In this document: in pieces, positions 36,002 to 47,605 of the stretch
Layout of the letters: each line of letters opens with the position of its first letter
How positions within the stretch are numbered: position 1 is the stretch's first letter
Source of the DNA: Chelonoidis abingdonii
Lineage: Eukaryota; Chordata; Testudines; Testudinidae
Length of the DNA: 64,000 nt
Reading direction: 5' to 3'
Assembly (NCBI RefSeq): GCF_003597395.2
Contig: NC_133777.1
Span: 57,919,560 to 57,983,559, forward strand
Notes under the pieces: generated by a model
Database searches by the model: none
What the model saw: the letters and a program-made list of their open reading frames with translations, nothing else
Told to the model about the DNA's origin: nothing
Position numbers and translations under genes: made by a program

Positions 36002-36298
36002 CAGTGGTTCTCAACTTTTCGACACTACTGTACCCCTTTCAGGAGTCTGATTTGTCTTATGTACCCCCAACTTTCACCTCACTTTAAAACTACTTGCTTA
36101 CAAAAACAGACCTAAAAATACAAAAGTGTCATAACACACTACTACTGAAAAATTGCTTACTTTCTTTATGCCTGTTTGAAATTTTAGTTTGTACTGACTT
36201 TGCTGATGCTTTTTATGTAGCCTTTGTAGAACTAGGCAAATATCTAGATGTGTTGATGTACCCCTGGAAGACCTCTGCGTACCCCTGGTTGATAACTG
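36002..36298. mobile_element. hAT-type MITE, 297 bp
   Basis: The left terminus CAGTGGTTCTCAAC is the classic hAT/Charlie-like end. The right end GGTTGATAACTG is its diverged inverse (GTTGAGAACCACTG with a small deletion). The flanks CTTTAGAG (35994-36001) and TTTTAGAA (36299-36306) agree at 6 of 8. The interior repeats GTACCCC three times near the ends (GTACCCCTTTCAG, GTACCCCTGG twice). No transposase. Confidence 0.8.
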
Positions 36299-36835
36299 TT
36301 TTAGAAAATCTTGTTTTGGCTGGAGATTGAGTAATAATGTTCCCGGGATCACCTCTTTGTGCTAGAGAGGCAGGGGAAAAAAAATCAATGTCCTATTTTT
36401 TGTCCTGACTCCTGCACAAGTTACTATACATCAGTTATTGATTGACTGCTTCCCAATTCAATCATAAATATAATTATAAAATATCTGAAATTGAATCAGT
36501 CTCCAAAGTTTGACAATTAATCAGCATAGTGGCAAGGGAAGCAGAATATAAGAGACAGTAATCCAATTACATTATTTCTGATTTTCTGAGTTACACATCT
36601 GTATTTCTTTCAGATTAACAACTGACAAAGATATAGTGCATCTGAAGGTTTTCAAATGCTGAGCCTATCATGTAGTATATCTAAAGATTAGAAAAAAAAT
36701 GGAATGACTTAAGTAATCATTTAACTGTATCATCCTGCTTACATCTTATCCAACACATCAACATGCCTATGGTAAAACTATCCATGATAATACAAAGTTT
36801 CTTTTAGAGTTGTAGTGAGATGGGAATATCAAAAG
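36299..36835. other. Unassigned AT-rich sequence
   Basis: Nothing recognised between the two transposons. Confidence 0.45.
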
Positions 36836-37433
36836 TACAGTAACTCCTGACTTAATGAAATAATGTTCACCAGGACGACTTTATTAGGTAGCTGATCTAT
36901 TAGAGAACATACTCGTTTGAAGTCGTGCGATATTCCTTTATAAGGTGGTTTGGCTTGTCCTGCTCTGCCTGCCCAGCATTCCAGCCAGGGAGTGGGCAAG
37001 CTCCCAATCCCACCCCAGCAGGAGTGCTGGCTGGCCGGAATGAGGCAAGCCCCAGTGCCCCAACCCCTGGCTGGAGCGCTGGGCAGGCAGAACTGGGCAA
37101 GTCCCACTCTCTGACCCCGCTCTGCAGCAGGAGTGCCAGGTGTGTGGAGTGGAGCAAGCCCCCATGTCCCCACCCCACTATGTCTCTGCCTCCATCAAGC
37201 TTCACAATCATCATTGGTGAGTATAGTATTACATTGTTTGTTTAAAATTATTTGAAGAACTTATACTGCATATGTTTATAATGTCTTTCGTCTGGCAAAA
37301 AAAAATTGCCTGGAACCTAACCCACCCTATTTACATCAATTCTTACGGGGAAATTGGATTCACTTAACATCATTTTGCTTAAAAGTAGAATTTTCAGGAA
37401 TGTAACTACTACATTAAGTGTGGAGTTACTGTA
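36836..37433. mobile_element. TA-flanked Tc1/mariner- or pogo-like non-autonomous element
   Basis: The left end is TACAGTAACTCCTGACTTAA. The reverse complement of the right end is TACAGTAACTCCACACTTAA, an 18-of-20 match, followed by ATG in both. TA at both boundaries fits TA target duplication. The interior has no transposase. Instead it holds a GC-rich minisatellite at 36960-37180. The overlapping frames of about 75-115 codons there are compositional. Confidence 0.8.
36960..37185 (+). repeat. GC-rich minisatellite, about 3.5 units
   Basis: A unit beginning GGCAAGCYCC, passing through CCCACCCCAGCAGGAGTGCTGG or its variants, and ending near GGAATGA/CAGAACT/GGAGTGGA repeats at about 37005, 37045, 37095 and 37150. 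Unit length is roughly 50-60. Identity is moderate. Confidence 0.65.
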
Positions 37434-39054
37434 ACAAAACCCACACAGAACAATGTTGCCTTCAGGTGCAGTAGCTCTCACTGGCTTCTCTAAATTGAAC
37501 CTGCATAACTAAGAGCAAAATTAGGGTTTACAGTAAGTGACAATAATTACTATATCCACTGGGGACAAATCCTTCCACTTCACTATGCAGTCTGATGAAA
37601 GGTATACATGGACCTAATTTTGGTTTCAGAGTGGATGCACAAGCACAACCAAGAGCACAATTTGGCCTTGTGACATTATACTTCCTCGGTACCTACATCT
37701 GCCGACTACAGATTTATATATTCTTGTGTGGACTGTCCAAGGTTAGCCACCTTTTCAGCTCAGTTCGAGGATGCAGTTCAAGTCCAGTCTTTATAACCAA
37801 AATTATTGAGTTGTTACAAGTGTGGGATTAATCTAGTACTGATCACTTCCAGGGATGTGCAAGTGTATGTGCGTGGGTGCGTATGCAGGTAAAATGCAGA
37901 TGCTTAGGAAAGTCATCAGAAAGTGGAAAAAGACCTTTAGAATGGAAATGCTAATAGGCGCAACAATTGCATGTTGTAGAATACATAACCTAAGATGATA
38001 ACAAGGAGACGGATAACTCTTGTCAAATATATTTATAAAAATAATATAAACCTAATATTGTTTTTTTCCCGGATACAATAACCACCTTTTTGTCCAGTAT
38101 TTCATTTTCCAGTCTGGTTGTCTTGTAAACCTTTCTCCCAAGTGCCAATATACAGCACACATGCAAAATATGCACACGCCATCCCCTTGTATATTAGTGA
38201 CAATTGCTTAATTGCAAAATACAAGATATACAGTAAGTACCATAATAGCATTTCAAATGAGAACTTAATTCTTGAACGTTTATACTTCCAGCTTCAAAAA
38301 GAAGCTTGAAAATGAAATTTATGATCTATTTTATAGCTATACAGGTTTCATAGCTATATGGCTAGATTAATTATAACCCTCTATCTTTCTGCTGCCTTTC
38401 CTAGAATGGAAAAGCTGCAAGCTCCACATTACTATATGCATTGAGCAGTTGGTTTTTATACTGCAGGAATATTGCAAGTGATATTGATAGAATTGTAATT
38501 AAACTTTAAATAAACCATGCCCAATAATCTTGCTGCTAGTATCAATTTGTATGCATAAAACCACCTACACATTGATATCACGAGGGATAGGAAATTTTTA
38601 GGGACAAATGCTGACCTTTAGTGAAACTATTTCATGTGTTTTACAAAAGTGGTAGATGATGTGTGTGTGCAATTATGCCTCAATCCCAAATGCAGATTAT
38701 ACCTTGCTTCTCTGGTTCCAGACACATGGGAAACGGGGTAATGGCCATGGAGTAGGAGATATTTTATAATCACACCCACATGCTCATGCATGTTGAGCCC
38801 CTAATCGGCTGAGCCAAAGAACAATGGGATTTATCCTGATTCTGTACTGTATGTGCTCAGGCACTAATGTCAGATATGCAGGTTGACCTGCTACTGAAGT
38901 TGGCCATCAAAGCTGACCCACAAACAGTTTTGATAGATCCAGAAGCTTAAGGCAAGGATTGTTGTTCTGCAGCACCTGCCAGGATGATCAGAGGGGCTTG
39001 TTTTGTTACTAGGACATCTCAGTTCAGAGCCTTCCAATGGGATTTGGGTGCCTC
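37434..39054. other. Unassigned AT-rich sequence
   Basis: A GTGTATGTGCGTGGGTGCGTATGC patch near 37861. No repeat ends or domain-bearing frame. Confidence 0.45.
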
Positions 39055-39809
39055 TGTCATAAACAGATAGCTAAGGGTTAATGTTTCTTTTACCTGTAAA
39101 GGGTTAACAAAGGGAACCAAACACCTGACCAGAGGACCAATCAGGAAACCAGATTTTTCGAAAGCTTCAGGAGGAATTTTGGGTGTGTGCCTGTTGTCTG
39201 GGTGTCTTAGTGCTCTCTTGGCTCTAGAGAAGTCTCTCTACCTTCAGGCTTCTAATGCTTCGTTCCAGTGTAAGGTACAGGGTATTAAGCCATATTAGGT
39301 TTTATATTGTTTTTGTATTACATGTGGTGTAGTGCGGAATGTTTGTAATTGTATTTCTTTGGATAAGGGCTGTTTATTCATTTGTTCTTTAAAGCAATTG
39401 ACCGTGCGTATATTATCATCGTTGATACAGAGACATGTTTTATGTCTTTTTCGTTCTTTTATTTTAAAGCTTCTTTTTAAGATCGTGTTGGGATTTTCCT
39501 AGTGGGCTCAGGGGGATTGAGCGCTGCAGCCTCACGGAATTGGTGGGAGGGAAAAGAAGGAGGAGGGAGTGAATTGTCCCTTCTGTTTGTGTATTGCAAG
39601 GAGTTTAAGTACAGTAATCTATCCAAGGGCAACCCAGGGAGGGGAAGCCTGGGAGGAGGTAAAGAGGGGAAGGGGAAGTGGGTTTAGTTTCCCTTTGTTG
39701 TGAGACTCAGGGCATCTCAGTCTAAGCTGGTTAATTAAGCTGGAGGTTTCATGCTGCAGTCTATTTCTGAACTCTAAGGTTCAGAAACTGAGTAGGAAAG
39801 CTATACAGG
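39055..39809 (+). mobile_element. Solo LTR, family A (copy 1)
   Basis: Starts TGTCATAAACAGATAGCTAA, GGGTTAATGTTTC and continues through CCAGAGGACCAATCAGGAAA, CAATTGACC and a CCCAGGGAGGGGAAGCC block, parallel to copies at 44523 and 56417. A perfect 5-bp duplication GCCTC flanks it (39050-39054 and 39810-39814). It is 755 bp long. No internal retroviral genes adjoin it. The open frames inside are short and shared by no sister copy. Confidence 0.85.
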
Positions 39810-40189
39810 CCTCACTCTCCAGCTTTGAAAAATCTTTCTAAATCAAGCCTCTCTCTTTTCATGGTTAGGTCAGGCTCCAGCATCGCCATGAATTTCAATG
39901 GATTTAAAGCATTAATTCTCTTGGTTCCTTTCAAATTTTACAACTCAATGCGACATGTGTCTGCCACTTTCCTGTGCGCAGATGATATCCCTACTGTTTT
40001 CTATTATATATCCTTATCTCTGCCACGTAGAGAAAAACAATGGAATGAGAAACAGAAGTGGAATTGTACAGTATACAGACATGACAAAAAGGATCTGAAT
40101 TCAAATGGGTATGTGCAACCTGTAACTGAGACATATAAGACTGTTACTACTTAGCTGTTGACTTTACTACCATTAACTTTTTTTTTTTT
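39810..40189. other. Unassigned sequence
   Basis: A 109-codon plus frame (39825-40154) covers it but has no recognisable domain or codon signal. Confidence 0.4.
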
Positions 40190-40360
40190 GGCTACAGATA
40201 GTGCATAGCATTTTGCAAAACACCCTGTTTGTCGTTGAGGAGCCCAAACCACTTTTATCTTGATTTTATAGAAAGAGAAACTAAAGGCACAGAGGAATTA
40301 AAATGAGTTGCCCGAAGTTACATAACAGCGTTCAAATGTCAGATAGGAAACAGATCCAAT
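40190..40360 (-). repeat. MIR, minus strand
   Basis: TGATTTTATAGAAAGAGAAA, CTAAAGGCACAGAGGAATTA and GAGTTGCCCGAAGTTACATA follow the MIR core in reverse (TATGTGACCTTGGGCAA..TGTGCCTCAGTTTC..). Confidence 0.75.
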
Positions 40361-40481
40361 GTATGATGCAGGGCTGAGTTATGACAAGATTGTTGAGCAG
40401 CTCTTGGACTTACAGTATATAGTGGTATGCAGAGACCTTTGTGTTGTAAGTTTCACTCTACAGGCGGAAAACACCCAAGTG

Positions 40482-40486
<5 letters not shown>

Positions 40487-40562
<76 letters not shown>
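40487..40562 (+). repeat. (TC)19(AC)19 compound microsatellite
   Basis: Nineteen uninterrupted TC units (40487-40524) pass directly into nineteen AC units (40525-40562). The same number in each half may be chance. The plus-strand 75-codon frame through it is spurious. Confidence 0.97.
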
Positions 40563-40565
<3 letters not shown>

Positions 40566-43500
40566 GCCCCATCTTCTAAATTTTGAAAATGTTCACTAGC
40601 TCTACCCAGTATTGTGATGAGCCCTATTTCTTTATATTACTAAGCTATTACCAGAATTCTGCATGGGCAGATCATTCAGACTAGATCAGTGAAACTATAT
40701 CTCAATCACAAAAATTAATTGTACACCTCATCAAAATTTGTTTTCAAACATGATACTTCATGCTGAGCAGTGGCGATAGGTGTTAACTCATGCTCTTAAA
40801 GGTTCTCTTCTTATATTCATACCAGAAGAAAGTGAATAGCAACAAAAATTCCCCAAAGAAGAATTATTTTTATTAGATTTTTGTTTTCTTTGACATTTTG
40901 TTGTCTCATTCCAATACCACCGATTATCTCCATGTCAGTGACTTTTTTCATGTTAAAGACCTTTTTGAAAGCATGGCTATATTGTTTAAAATGTAATTCC
41001 CAGTTGGTTTGAGAAGGGTTGGTTTAAATGCACATTGCATAGCAATTTTGTTAGTGTGTGTCTTTGAGGAGGCTGAAAAAGCTGAAATCTTCTTACAGTA
41101 CATTGACCGACAACCTACCTAACTTGTGCAACATTCTATCCTATTTGACATTTACGAGTACATTTGTACGATGATTTCTAATTATGTACCCAATAGCAGG
41201 CTCTGTCTGTGACCTTTTCTAATAGCTATGTGTTTATATAGCCCACAGGTATAAAATATATTCACTATGAAACAGGGATTCCTAAAAGTGGATGTGCTTG
41301 ATATGCATTATTGGCCAGTGGATGAGTCTTCCTGACCACTCCATACTGATTCACTGAAAATACAACAGAGCAGAACACAAAAAGTGGAACACACCAAGAT
41401 TTTACCCAAACTATCCCCACAATGTTTTGTGCCATTCTGGAGAACAGGTTGCAACTGTTGCAACTAGTATTTTGTTGCATATACATTGCCTTCTAAGGGC
41501 ATAAATAACATAGAAGAGAACTTTTACATATCTTAACATTGTTCAGAGGCACACTTTTACCCATTTCTGTCCTCTGCCTGTTTTATAAACAGACCAATTC
41601 CCCAGCTCCAATCAGCTCATTCTGCTCTCAGTGTTTAAAATGTCAAATGAAATGTAAAAGAAAAATAAAACTTTCAACCTCACCCTAGCTGAAAAGGCAC
41701 AGCCCAGTATAAAACATAATGTAAAGCTTGATTTCCATGTTAACAATAGGAACCTTGAAAAGCTCATGCTACCACTGTTGCTTGGAGCAAATCTTTCAAA
41801 GAGCGATTTTCTTTTAGAATGGTTATCACACTGCTTCATAATTTATTTAAGAACAATTTTCTTTCCAATTGCCTATACTGCGTCCTCATGCTTAAAGTGG
41901 TTATCGCAAGCTCTACAATTCTGATCTCAGTATTTTGTACTGATATTGCCATACAGTTTCCATGCTATGTTTTTGTTACAGAATCCTGCTGGGGTTCAGT
42001 TCCTGATGTAGAGACTGTGCCATAGGCACTACCTCTTTCAAAGAATTTTCCCAGTCAGGAATGGGAAAGACTGTGTAACAGGAGCAGCAGCTAACCCAGT
42101 GCCACCATCATTCAGTCCAAATGAGAATTCTTCTTTGGTTGAAATAGTTCTCCATCTGTCAGTTTAGTGTTAAGTATTGAGTTAAGGGCCTTTTCCCCTC
42201 TCATTTGTCAGGAAAATGGAAATGTCATAGACTTGAGTAGCAGCAGTAATGTCAGGCTGTAAGACTGTGATAAATCCACATTCCATAGAAGAAGGCTTTA
42301 AAAGTGTACAGTGTGTGGCCTAAGGTATGTGGGAAAATGGTTAGTGCTCTAGAATCGGCTCTGAACACAAATATATCCTGCATTTTTATAGTGCAGTACT
42401 TAATATAGTAGGAGATGGACTTCATCCTGAGCGCCAGGTCAGGAGGCTTCATTGTGTTCTCACAGTATTAGGAATCTGTACTAAAGGTGCAGTCAGGGTC
42501 TCCCTTTGATGTAAGGCAGTTCTCATATCGCATAAATCTGGCATAACTGGCTGTATGTTACCAACTTACCCACCCCACTGCATAGGGCATGTTGGAGGTA
42601 GAGGGAGGAGGGCTGGTCAGGAGGAATGGGGCTGGAGCACATCTGGCACAGCAGCCCCAACGGATTGCTGCTATCTGTTTAAAGCAGTTCTAGTTTATGC
42701 TGCATGGCACTTTGTTTTCTGCAAACCCCAGGAATGGAGAGTCCAGAAAGCCGATTTAGAGAACAGATTCACCACACTATATTGAATTCCTAAATACATG
42801 AAAATAACTTACTTTACCCATTACTCTGTCCTGAGGAAGGACAGAGATTTAGTGTGTGGTAGAGCAGGTCAGGAATTTTTCCTATTGGCTATTCTGTGCT
42901 GGATCTCTCAATTTCTCCTGTTTAAAACTGTTCCACTTAGCATAAATAAATATTCAGGCTTAGGAGTCTGCCCAATCACTTTAATGTTGAAAGAGTCTCT
43001 GAAAGGTTCTCTCTCAACTAGCTTATCCATTTCACCACAATGCAGAGATTCTGTAATTTCTCCCTTATTAACAGATTGCTTTGATGTAGTATCAAAAACT
43101 CTCATAAAGGAATACAATTCAGTTCAATTACTTAGGGCCATCTCCTGCCCTGGTTCTGTGAATGCAGTTCTTATGAACCTCAGTGGTAGTTTTCAATATA
43201 TCAAGGGGAGAACATGGCATTATACTAAAAGATCATATAGTGTATAATTTGCATGTCATCTGGCCGTATCTCTAAACTTCCTTCAAGCTCTTTCACCCAA
43301 GAGCCTTCCTTGCCTTGTGTCAAACTGATATGCAGTAACTCAGCATTACTGGGTATTATTTCTCTTAATGTAGCAGAAAGATGGTTACACTGACCTAAGG
43401 GTTTGCAAGTTGTCTAGTGCAATATGGTGCCAGTTGGTAGACTGATTATTTTTTAACTATTAAACCGAAGCTTTTACTTTTTAGAAATTGTCAATATTTC

Positions 43501-44522
43501 TGTTACTGAATTGTAGCAGAAGAATCTGTTTCACTTCTAAAAAGGTAATCGGTCCCTCAGTCATTTTGCCCCACTCTGTATTGCTTTCATTAAGCAATAC
43601 ATTAAGCTGTGGCTTAATAATACTTACCAGCTGGGGAGTCAGTGGTCAGAAGTGTAGGAAGGCCATACAGAAGTGCTGCTAAGAGAATTTCTTAGCCCTC
43701 AGTTAGGGTTACAAAAGGTTAATGCTAAGTCAAGTTGCAGGGGTCATTATCCAACCGTAGAGCTATTGCCACAAGCTATAGCTTTCGCACTATCTTCATG
43801 TCTTGCCCCATGTACAGCACATTGCAGACCTCTAATCTAGGGGTGGCAAAAAGCATGAATCGCTGTAGCAAGGTCTGGTTTGGTGAGTGAGCTGGCAAAC
43901 AGTCAACTTGACAAAGATGAGAAAAAGATGCTGGTTACCAATGCCTTCAGAGACTCTAGGAGCACTTGAGTGCGAGGTGGAGCAAGAGGCCAAAAGCACC
44001 GCCACATATTTAAACTGTTGAACAAAGAGTGGACAGAGCCCTCTCCCAAGGATACTTAAACCCCTCCTTTGCAGCATACCTACAACACTCTTCCCCAAAA
44101 CTACTAGCATGACAGTAGTACTCTTATCTTTTTCAAGGGAAGCATTAACAACCCCAACAACCAACAATCCCCAAATCTCCATCTTGATTTCACTACCCAA
44201 CAGGATTAAGAATCTTGCAGGTGGATGGATAAGCACCTCAGAGCAAAAATGGCCTCAGCTCAACAAAACTGTGTTCCCTCCAGACATGGGTCTGCCCCAT
44301 CACTGGCCAATCTCTTTGAATCCAGTTCATCTGACCCACAAAGTAAAAGCAATTCCCGCACAGCATGGGAGAGCTAACAATTTTTTTGAGCAGAGGTAAA
44401 CAGTTATCAGCTTAAACCCACAAGAGAGCTCCTATTTTGCCCTGGCCTCCCAACCATTTATTTGGGCTTTGCATGGCATGGTCTCAATAACTGTGGATAA
44501 GGATGATTTTTTTTTTTACCGT
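40563..44522. other. Longest repeat-poor stretch, unassigned
   Basis: About 4 kb without a repeat family I can name. Its longest frames, 149 codons plus (42798-43247) and 134 codons minus (43832-44236), have no recognised motif. Candidates for exons or conserved non-coding sequence would best be looked for here by comparison with other reptiles. Confidence 0.4.
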
Positions 44523-45328
44523 TGTCATAAACAGATAGTTAAGGGTTAATGTCTCTTTTACCTGTAAAGGGTTAAGAAGCTCAGTAAACCTGGCTGATAC
44601 CTAACCAGAGGACCAATAAGGAGACAAGATACTTTCAGATCTTGGTGGAGGGAAGTCTTTGTGTTTTTTGTTTGTTCGTTGTTCACTTTTGGGACTAAGA
44701 GGGACGGAAGATCAATCCAGGCTCTCCAAATCCTTCTGAATCAGTCTCTCATGTTTCAAACTTGTAAGTAATTTAGCCAGGCAAGGCGTGTTAGTCTTAT
44801 GTTTGTTTTTCTCAACTTGTAAATGTTTCTTTTTGCTGGAAGGATTTTACCTCTGTTTGCTGTACTTTGAACCTAAAAAGCTAAGAGGAGTTACAATCCT
44901 GGGCTATATGAATCGAGTAACCCTGTAAAAGCATCTCCATCCTGATTTACAGAGATAATTTTACTTTCTTTCTTTAATTAAAAGCTTTCTTTTTAAGAAC
45001 CTGATTGATTTTCCTTGTTTTAAGATCCAAGGGGAATTGGGTCTGGACTCCCCAGGAAATGGAGGGGGAAAGTGAGGGGGAAATGGTTAATGTTCTCCTG
45101 TTTAAGATCCAAGGGGTTTGGATCTGTGTTCCCCAGGGAACTGATGAAGTCCCTCAAGGCAGCCCAGGGAGGGGAAAGTTTTGGGGGGACAGGTAGTGCC
45201 CCAGACACTAAAATTTCTGGGTGGTGGCAGTGTTACCAGATCTAAGCTAGTAATTAAGCTTAGAAGTGTTCAAGCAGGTCCCCACATTTGTACTCTAAAG
45301 TTCAAAGTGGGGAGGAAAAACCTTGACA
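44523..45328 (+). mobile_element. Solo LTR, family A (copy 2)
   Basis: Starts TGTCATAAACAGATAGTTAA and ends AAAAACCTTGACA, so TGTCA/TGACA form the inverted ends. The 5-bp flanks are ACCGT (44518-44522) and ACTGT (45329-45333), one mismatch. Length 806 bp. It shares CCTGTAAAGGGTTAA, GAGGACCAATAAGG, GCAGCCCAGGGAGGGGAAAG and TAAGCTAGTAATTAAGCTTA with copies 1 and 3. A poly-A-like region (TTAATTAAAAGCTTTCTTTT) sits about two-thirds along, as in the sisters. Confidence 0.88.
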
Positions 45329-46307
45329 ACTGTAAAAATCAGTCTACAAATGTGTTGTCCATATTGCCACCTTTAGAACAAACTGCCCTTGCCTGTTGCT
45401 GCAGAGACTTGCCACCGGAGGAGCAATTGCCCCACTATTTGGAGGAACAGCTAAAGAGGCTGAGGAGCTAAAGGAAAACCCATCCCAAACTTGTAATTCA
45501 AACCAGTGCACCCCAACAGCTCTATTCTGCTGCTACTGGTGTAAAGTGAGAAGAGGGGCTATTGCTGCTCTTGTTTCTGCGACATTAAATGGAAGCCAAC
45601 TAACCTCAGTCTTTTATTCTTATAATAGAATTTTAGGAGCCCCAAAGGCTCCTAAATAAAATCATGGTCTTCTAGAGGATTGTAGGAGGACTGCGGTTGC
45701 AAGTACTCCAGGGAAGTTCTAGAGGCATTCCAGCTGGAGGGAGCTGGGGGTATTCTGTCAGTGGCTGCCTTAGGCTTAACCCCTAGCTAAGCTGTATTTA
45801 TTGTTTTTGTTGGAGGGAAAACAGGTAGTTTGGGGCTTGGTGATAGAATGTGACTAAGAAAAAGGAAGAAGCTAACTGGAGCATCTATAAGGTAATTTGC
45901 TTCTCCAGCTCCTTAATCTGTTTTGCAAGAAGTTTTGTGTCTCTAAGGCAATGAGGAAAAAAGGTTAACATTCTCCCACCAAAGCCATTCATTCCATATC
46001 TGTCATCTTCCATCTCTTAATGCAATAAGGAAAAATGCTGTTTTTAAAAAGGCTTTTGGAATCATAACAAAACCCAGCTAAAATCTAGATGACTTAGCAC
46101 AACTCTGGAAAATATTTCTTAAAGATTCTGTCTTCAGATAGCGGTGTGACTTGCCATGCTCTTCAAATTCTACATTAAGAGACTTGTCTGCTGGTCACAT
46201 GCAGAAAGATTAGCTCCAAATAGACAAAGCAGGCAGATTTTATCCTTTTGACTTCTAGTCCCTGTTCTGCTATTATGAAAACCTTTCTAACTATAAGGAT
46301 AGTTAAG
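45329..46307. other. Unassigned sequence
   Basis: Frames of 87-96 codons that start inside the LTR run into it, with no domain. Confidence 0.45.
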
Positions 46308-46670
46308 CACTGAAGTGGTTTACAGAGGAAGGTTGTAAATCCCTGTCATTGGAGGTTTTTAAAAACAGGTTAGACAAACGTCTCTCAGGGATGATCTAAA
46401 TCAGGGGTGGTCCATTGTTTTTTGTCTAGGTCCAGATTTCTTGGTCAAGGAATAGTCAAATTCCAGAGAAAATAATAAAAAAAAATTACAATAATGATAA
46501 TTAAAAAAAAAAAAGATTTGGGGGTCTGTTCAAAAGCATCTGGTGGTCTGGATTTGTCCCACAGTCCACCTATTGACTACCCCTGGTTTAAATATACTTA
46601 ATCTGTATCAGCATGGAGGCGTGGACTAGATGACCTTTTGAGGTCCCTTCAAGCCCTATATTTTGATTTA
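46308..46670 (+). mobile_element. CR1 3' end, split by a hAT element
   Basis: Left part (46308-46401): AGAGGAAGGTTGTAAATCCC, TGTCATTGGAGGTTTTTAAA and GGTTAGACAAACGTCTCTCA encode the usual CR1 C-terminal region. Right part (46586-46670): GTGGACTAGATGACCTTTTG and AGGTCCCTTCAAGCCCTATA are the CR1 3' UTR. The intervening 184 bases are the hAT element below. The two halves are contiguous once it is removed. Confidence 0.88.
46402..46585. mobile_element. hAT-type MITE nested in CR1
   Basis: The left end CAGGGGTGGTCCATTG pairs with CAGGGGTAGTCAATAG, the reverse complement of the right end (13 of 16). The flanks ATCTAAAT (46394-46401) and GTTTAAAT (46586-46593) agree at 6 of 8. The interior is AT-rich, including two A-runs. 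Confidence 0.82.
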
Positions 46671-46800
46671 GATTGCATTAATTATCATGGTATCTGAGTA
46701 CCTAGTCTTGACTTTTATTGTGATTTGCAGGATTTATTTTCAATTACAATAATATCAAATGAATCTTTACAGCAGAACTGCAGGGGTCAACTATTCACGC

Positions 46801-47105
46801 TAAGGCCATGTCTACACTAGCAAGCTTACAGTGGCATAGCTGTACTGATGCAGCTGCTCCACTATGAGGTCTCTCATGTAGCCACTCTATGCTGACAGGA
46901 GAGAGCTCTCCTGTTGAGATAACAACACCACTTCCACAAACAGCAGTAGCCATGTTGGCGAAAGAAGCTCTTCCACCACTATAGTGATGTCCATGCCAGA
47001 GCTTCTGTGGCATAACTTATGTCACTCAGGGGTGTGGGTTTTTTTTCACACCCTCAGAGCGATGCAAGTTATACCGACAAAAGTGGTAGTGTAGATGTGG
47101 CCTTA
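46801..47105. mobile_element. MITE, about 305 bp, TAAGGCCATGTCTACACTA ends
   Basis: The left end TAAGGCCATGTCTACACTA matches TAAGGCCACATCTACACTA, the reverse complement of the right, at 17 of 19. TA at each boundary fits a TA duplication. Internal CAGGAGAGAGCTCTCCTG is a perfect small palindrome. The right side carries its own hairpin around CTCAGGGGTGTGGG and CACACCCTCAGAG. I recognise it as a common turtle/crocodilian MITE. Non-coding. Confidence 0.8.
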
Positions 47106-47246
47106 ATTATTGATAGCCATTGAAGTTTGATATTCTTGAACAGAAAGGAATTCATCTGCAAATGTTTTGCTTTTGCAATGCATTGTGTTGCATAAAGAGT
47201 TGTGTTTGATTAGACAAGTGTAGCATATACACTTATATATTCCCTG

Positions 47247-47300
47247 CATCAGTGGTTCTCAAACTTGGGCTACCGCTTGTTCATAACTAGCTACTTGGGG
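47247..47300 (+). mobile_element. hAT left-terminal fragment
   Basis: CAGTGGTTCTCAAACTTGGG is a hAT terminal repeat. Only the first 50 or so bases are recognisable before CR1 sequence starts. Confidence 0.6.
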
Positions 47301-47605
47301 AAGAAATATTTGATAACAGGCTCTCCAGTCTAGTAGACAAAGGTACAAGAAGTTCCACTGGCTGGAAATTGAAGCTAGACAAATTCAGACTTGGAAATAA
47401 GGCATAATTTTTTAACACCGAGGATAATTAACCTATTGGAACAATATTGAATTCTCCATCAGTGGCAATTTAAAAATTGCTGGGATCTTTTTGTCTATAA
47501 GATAAGCTCTAGTTGAAACAGGCATTAGTTTGGGGAGTTTTGTGGCCTGTGTAGGTGGGAAGTCAGACTGGATAATTCTGCCCTTGGAGATCATGAATCT
47601 TTGAA
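47301..47605 (+). mobile_element. CR1-clade LINE 3' end (second subtype)
   Basis: AGCTAGACAAATTCAGACTT, GGAAATAAGGCATAATTTTT, TAATTAACCTATTGGAACAA, CTCTAGTTGAAACAGGCATT and AGTCAGACTGGATAATTCTG keep the order of an L3/CR1-like 3' region (..GACTAGATGATC..). It ends in GATCATGAATCTTTGAA. This subtype also matches the tail of the element at 7540-8960. Confidence 0.8.

Noticed and set aside
36829..37245. Several 75-114 codon ORFs on both strands
   Set aside because: Explained by the GC-rich minisatellite inside a TA-flanked element.
42798..43247. 149-codon plus-strand ORF
   Set aside because: No domain, no plausible splice or promoter context, amino-acid content typical of chance frames.
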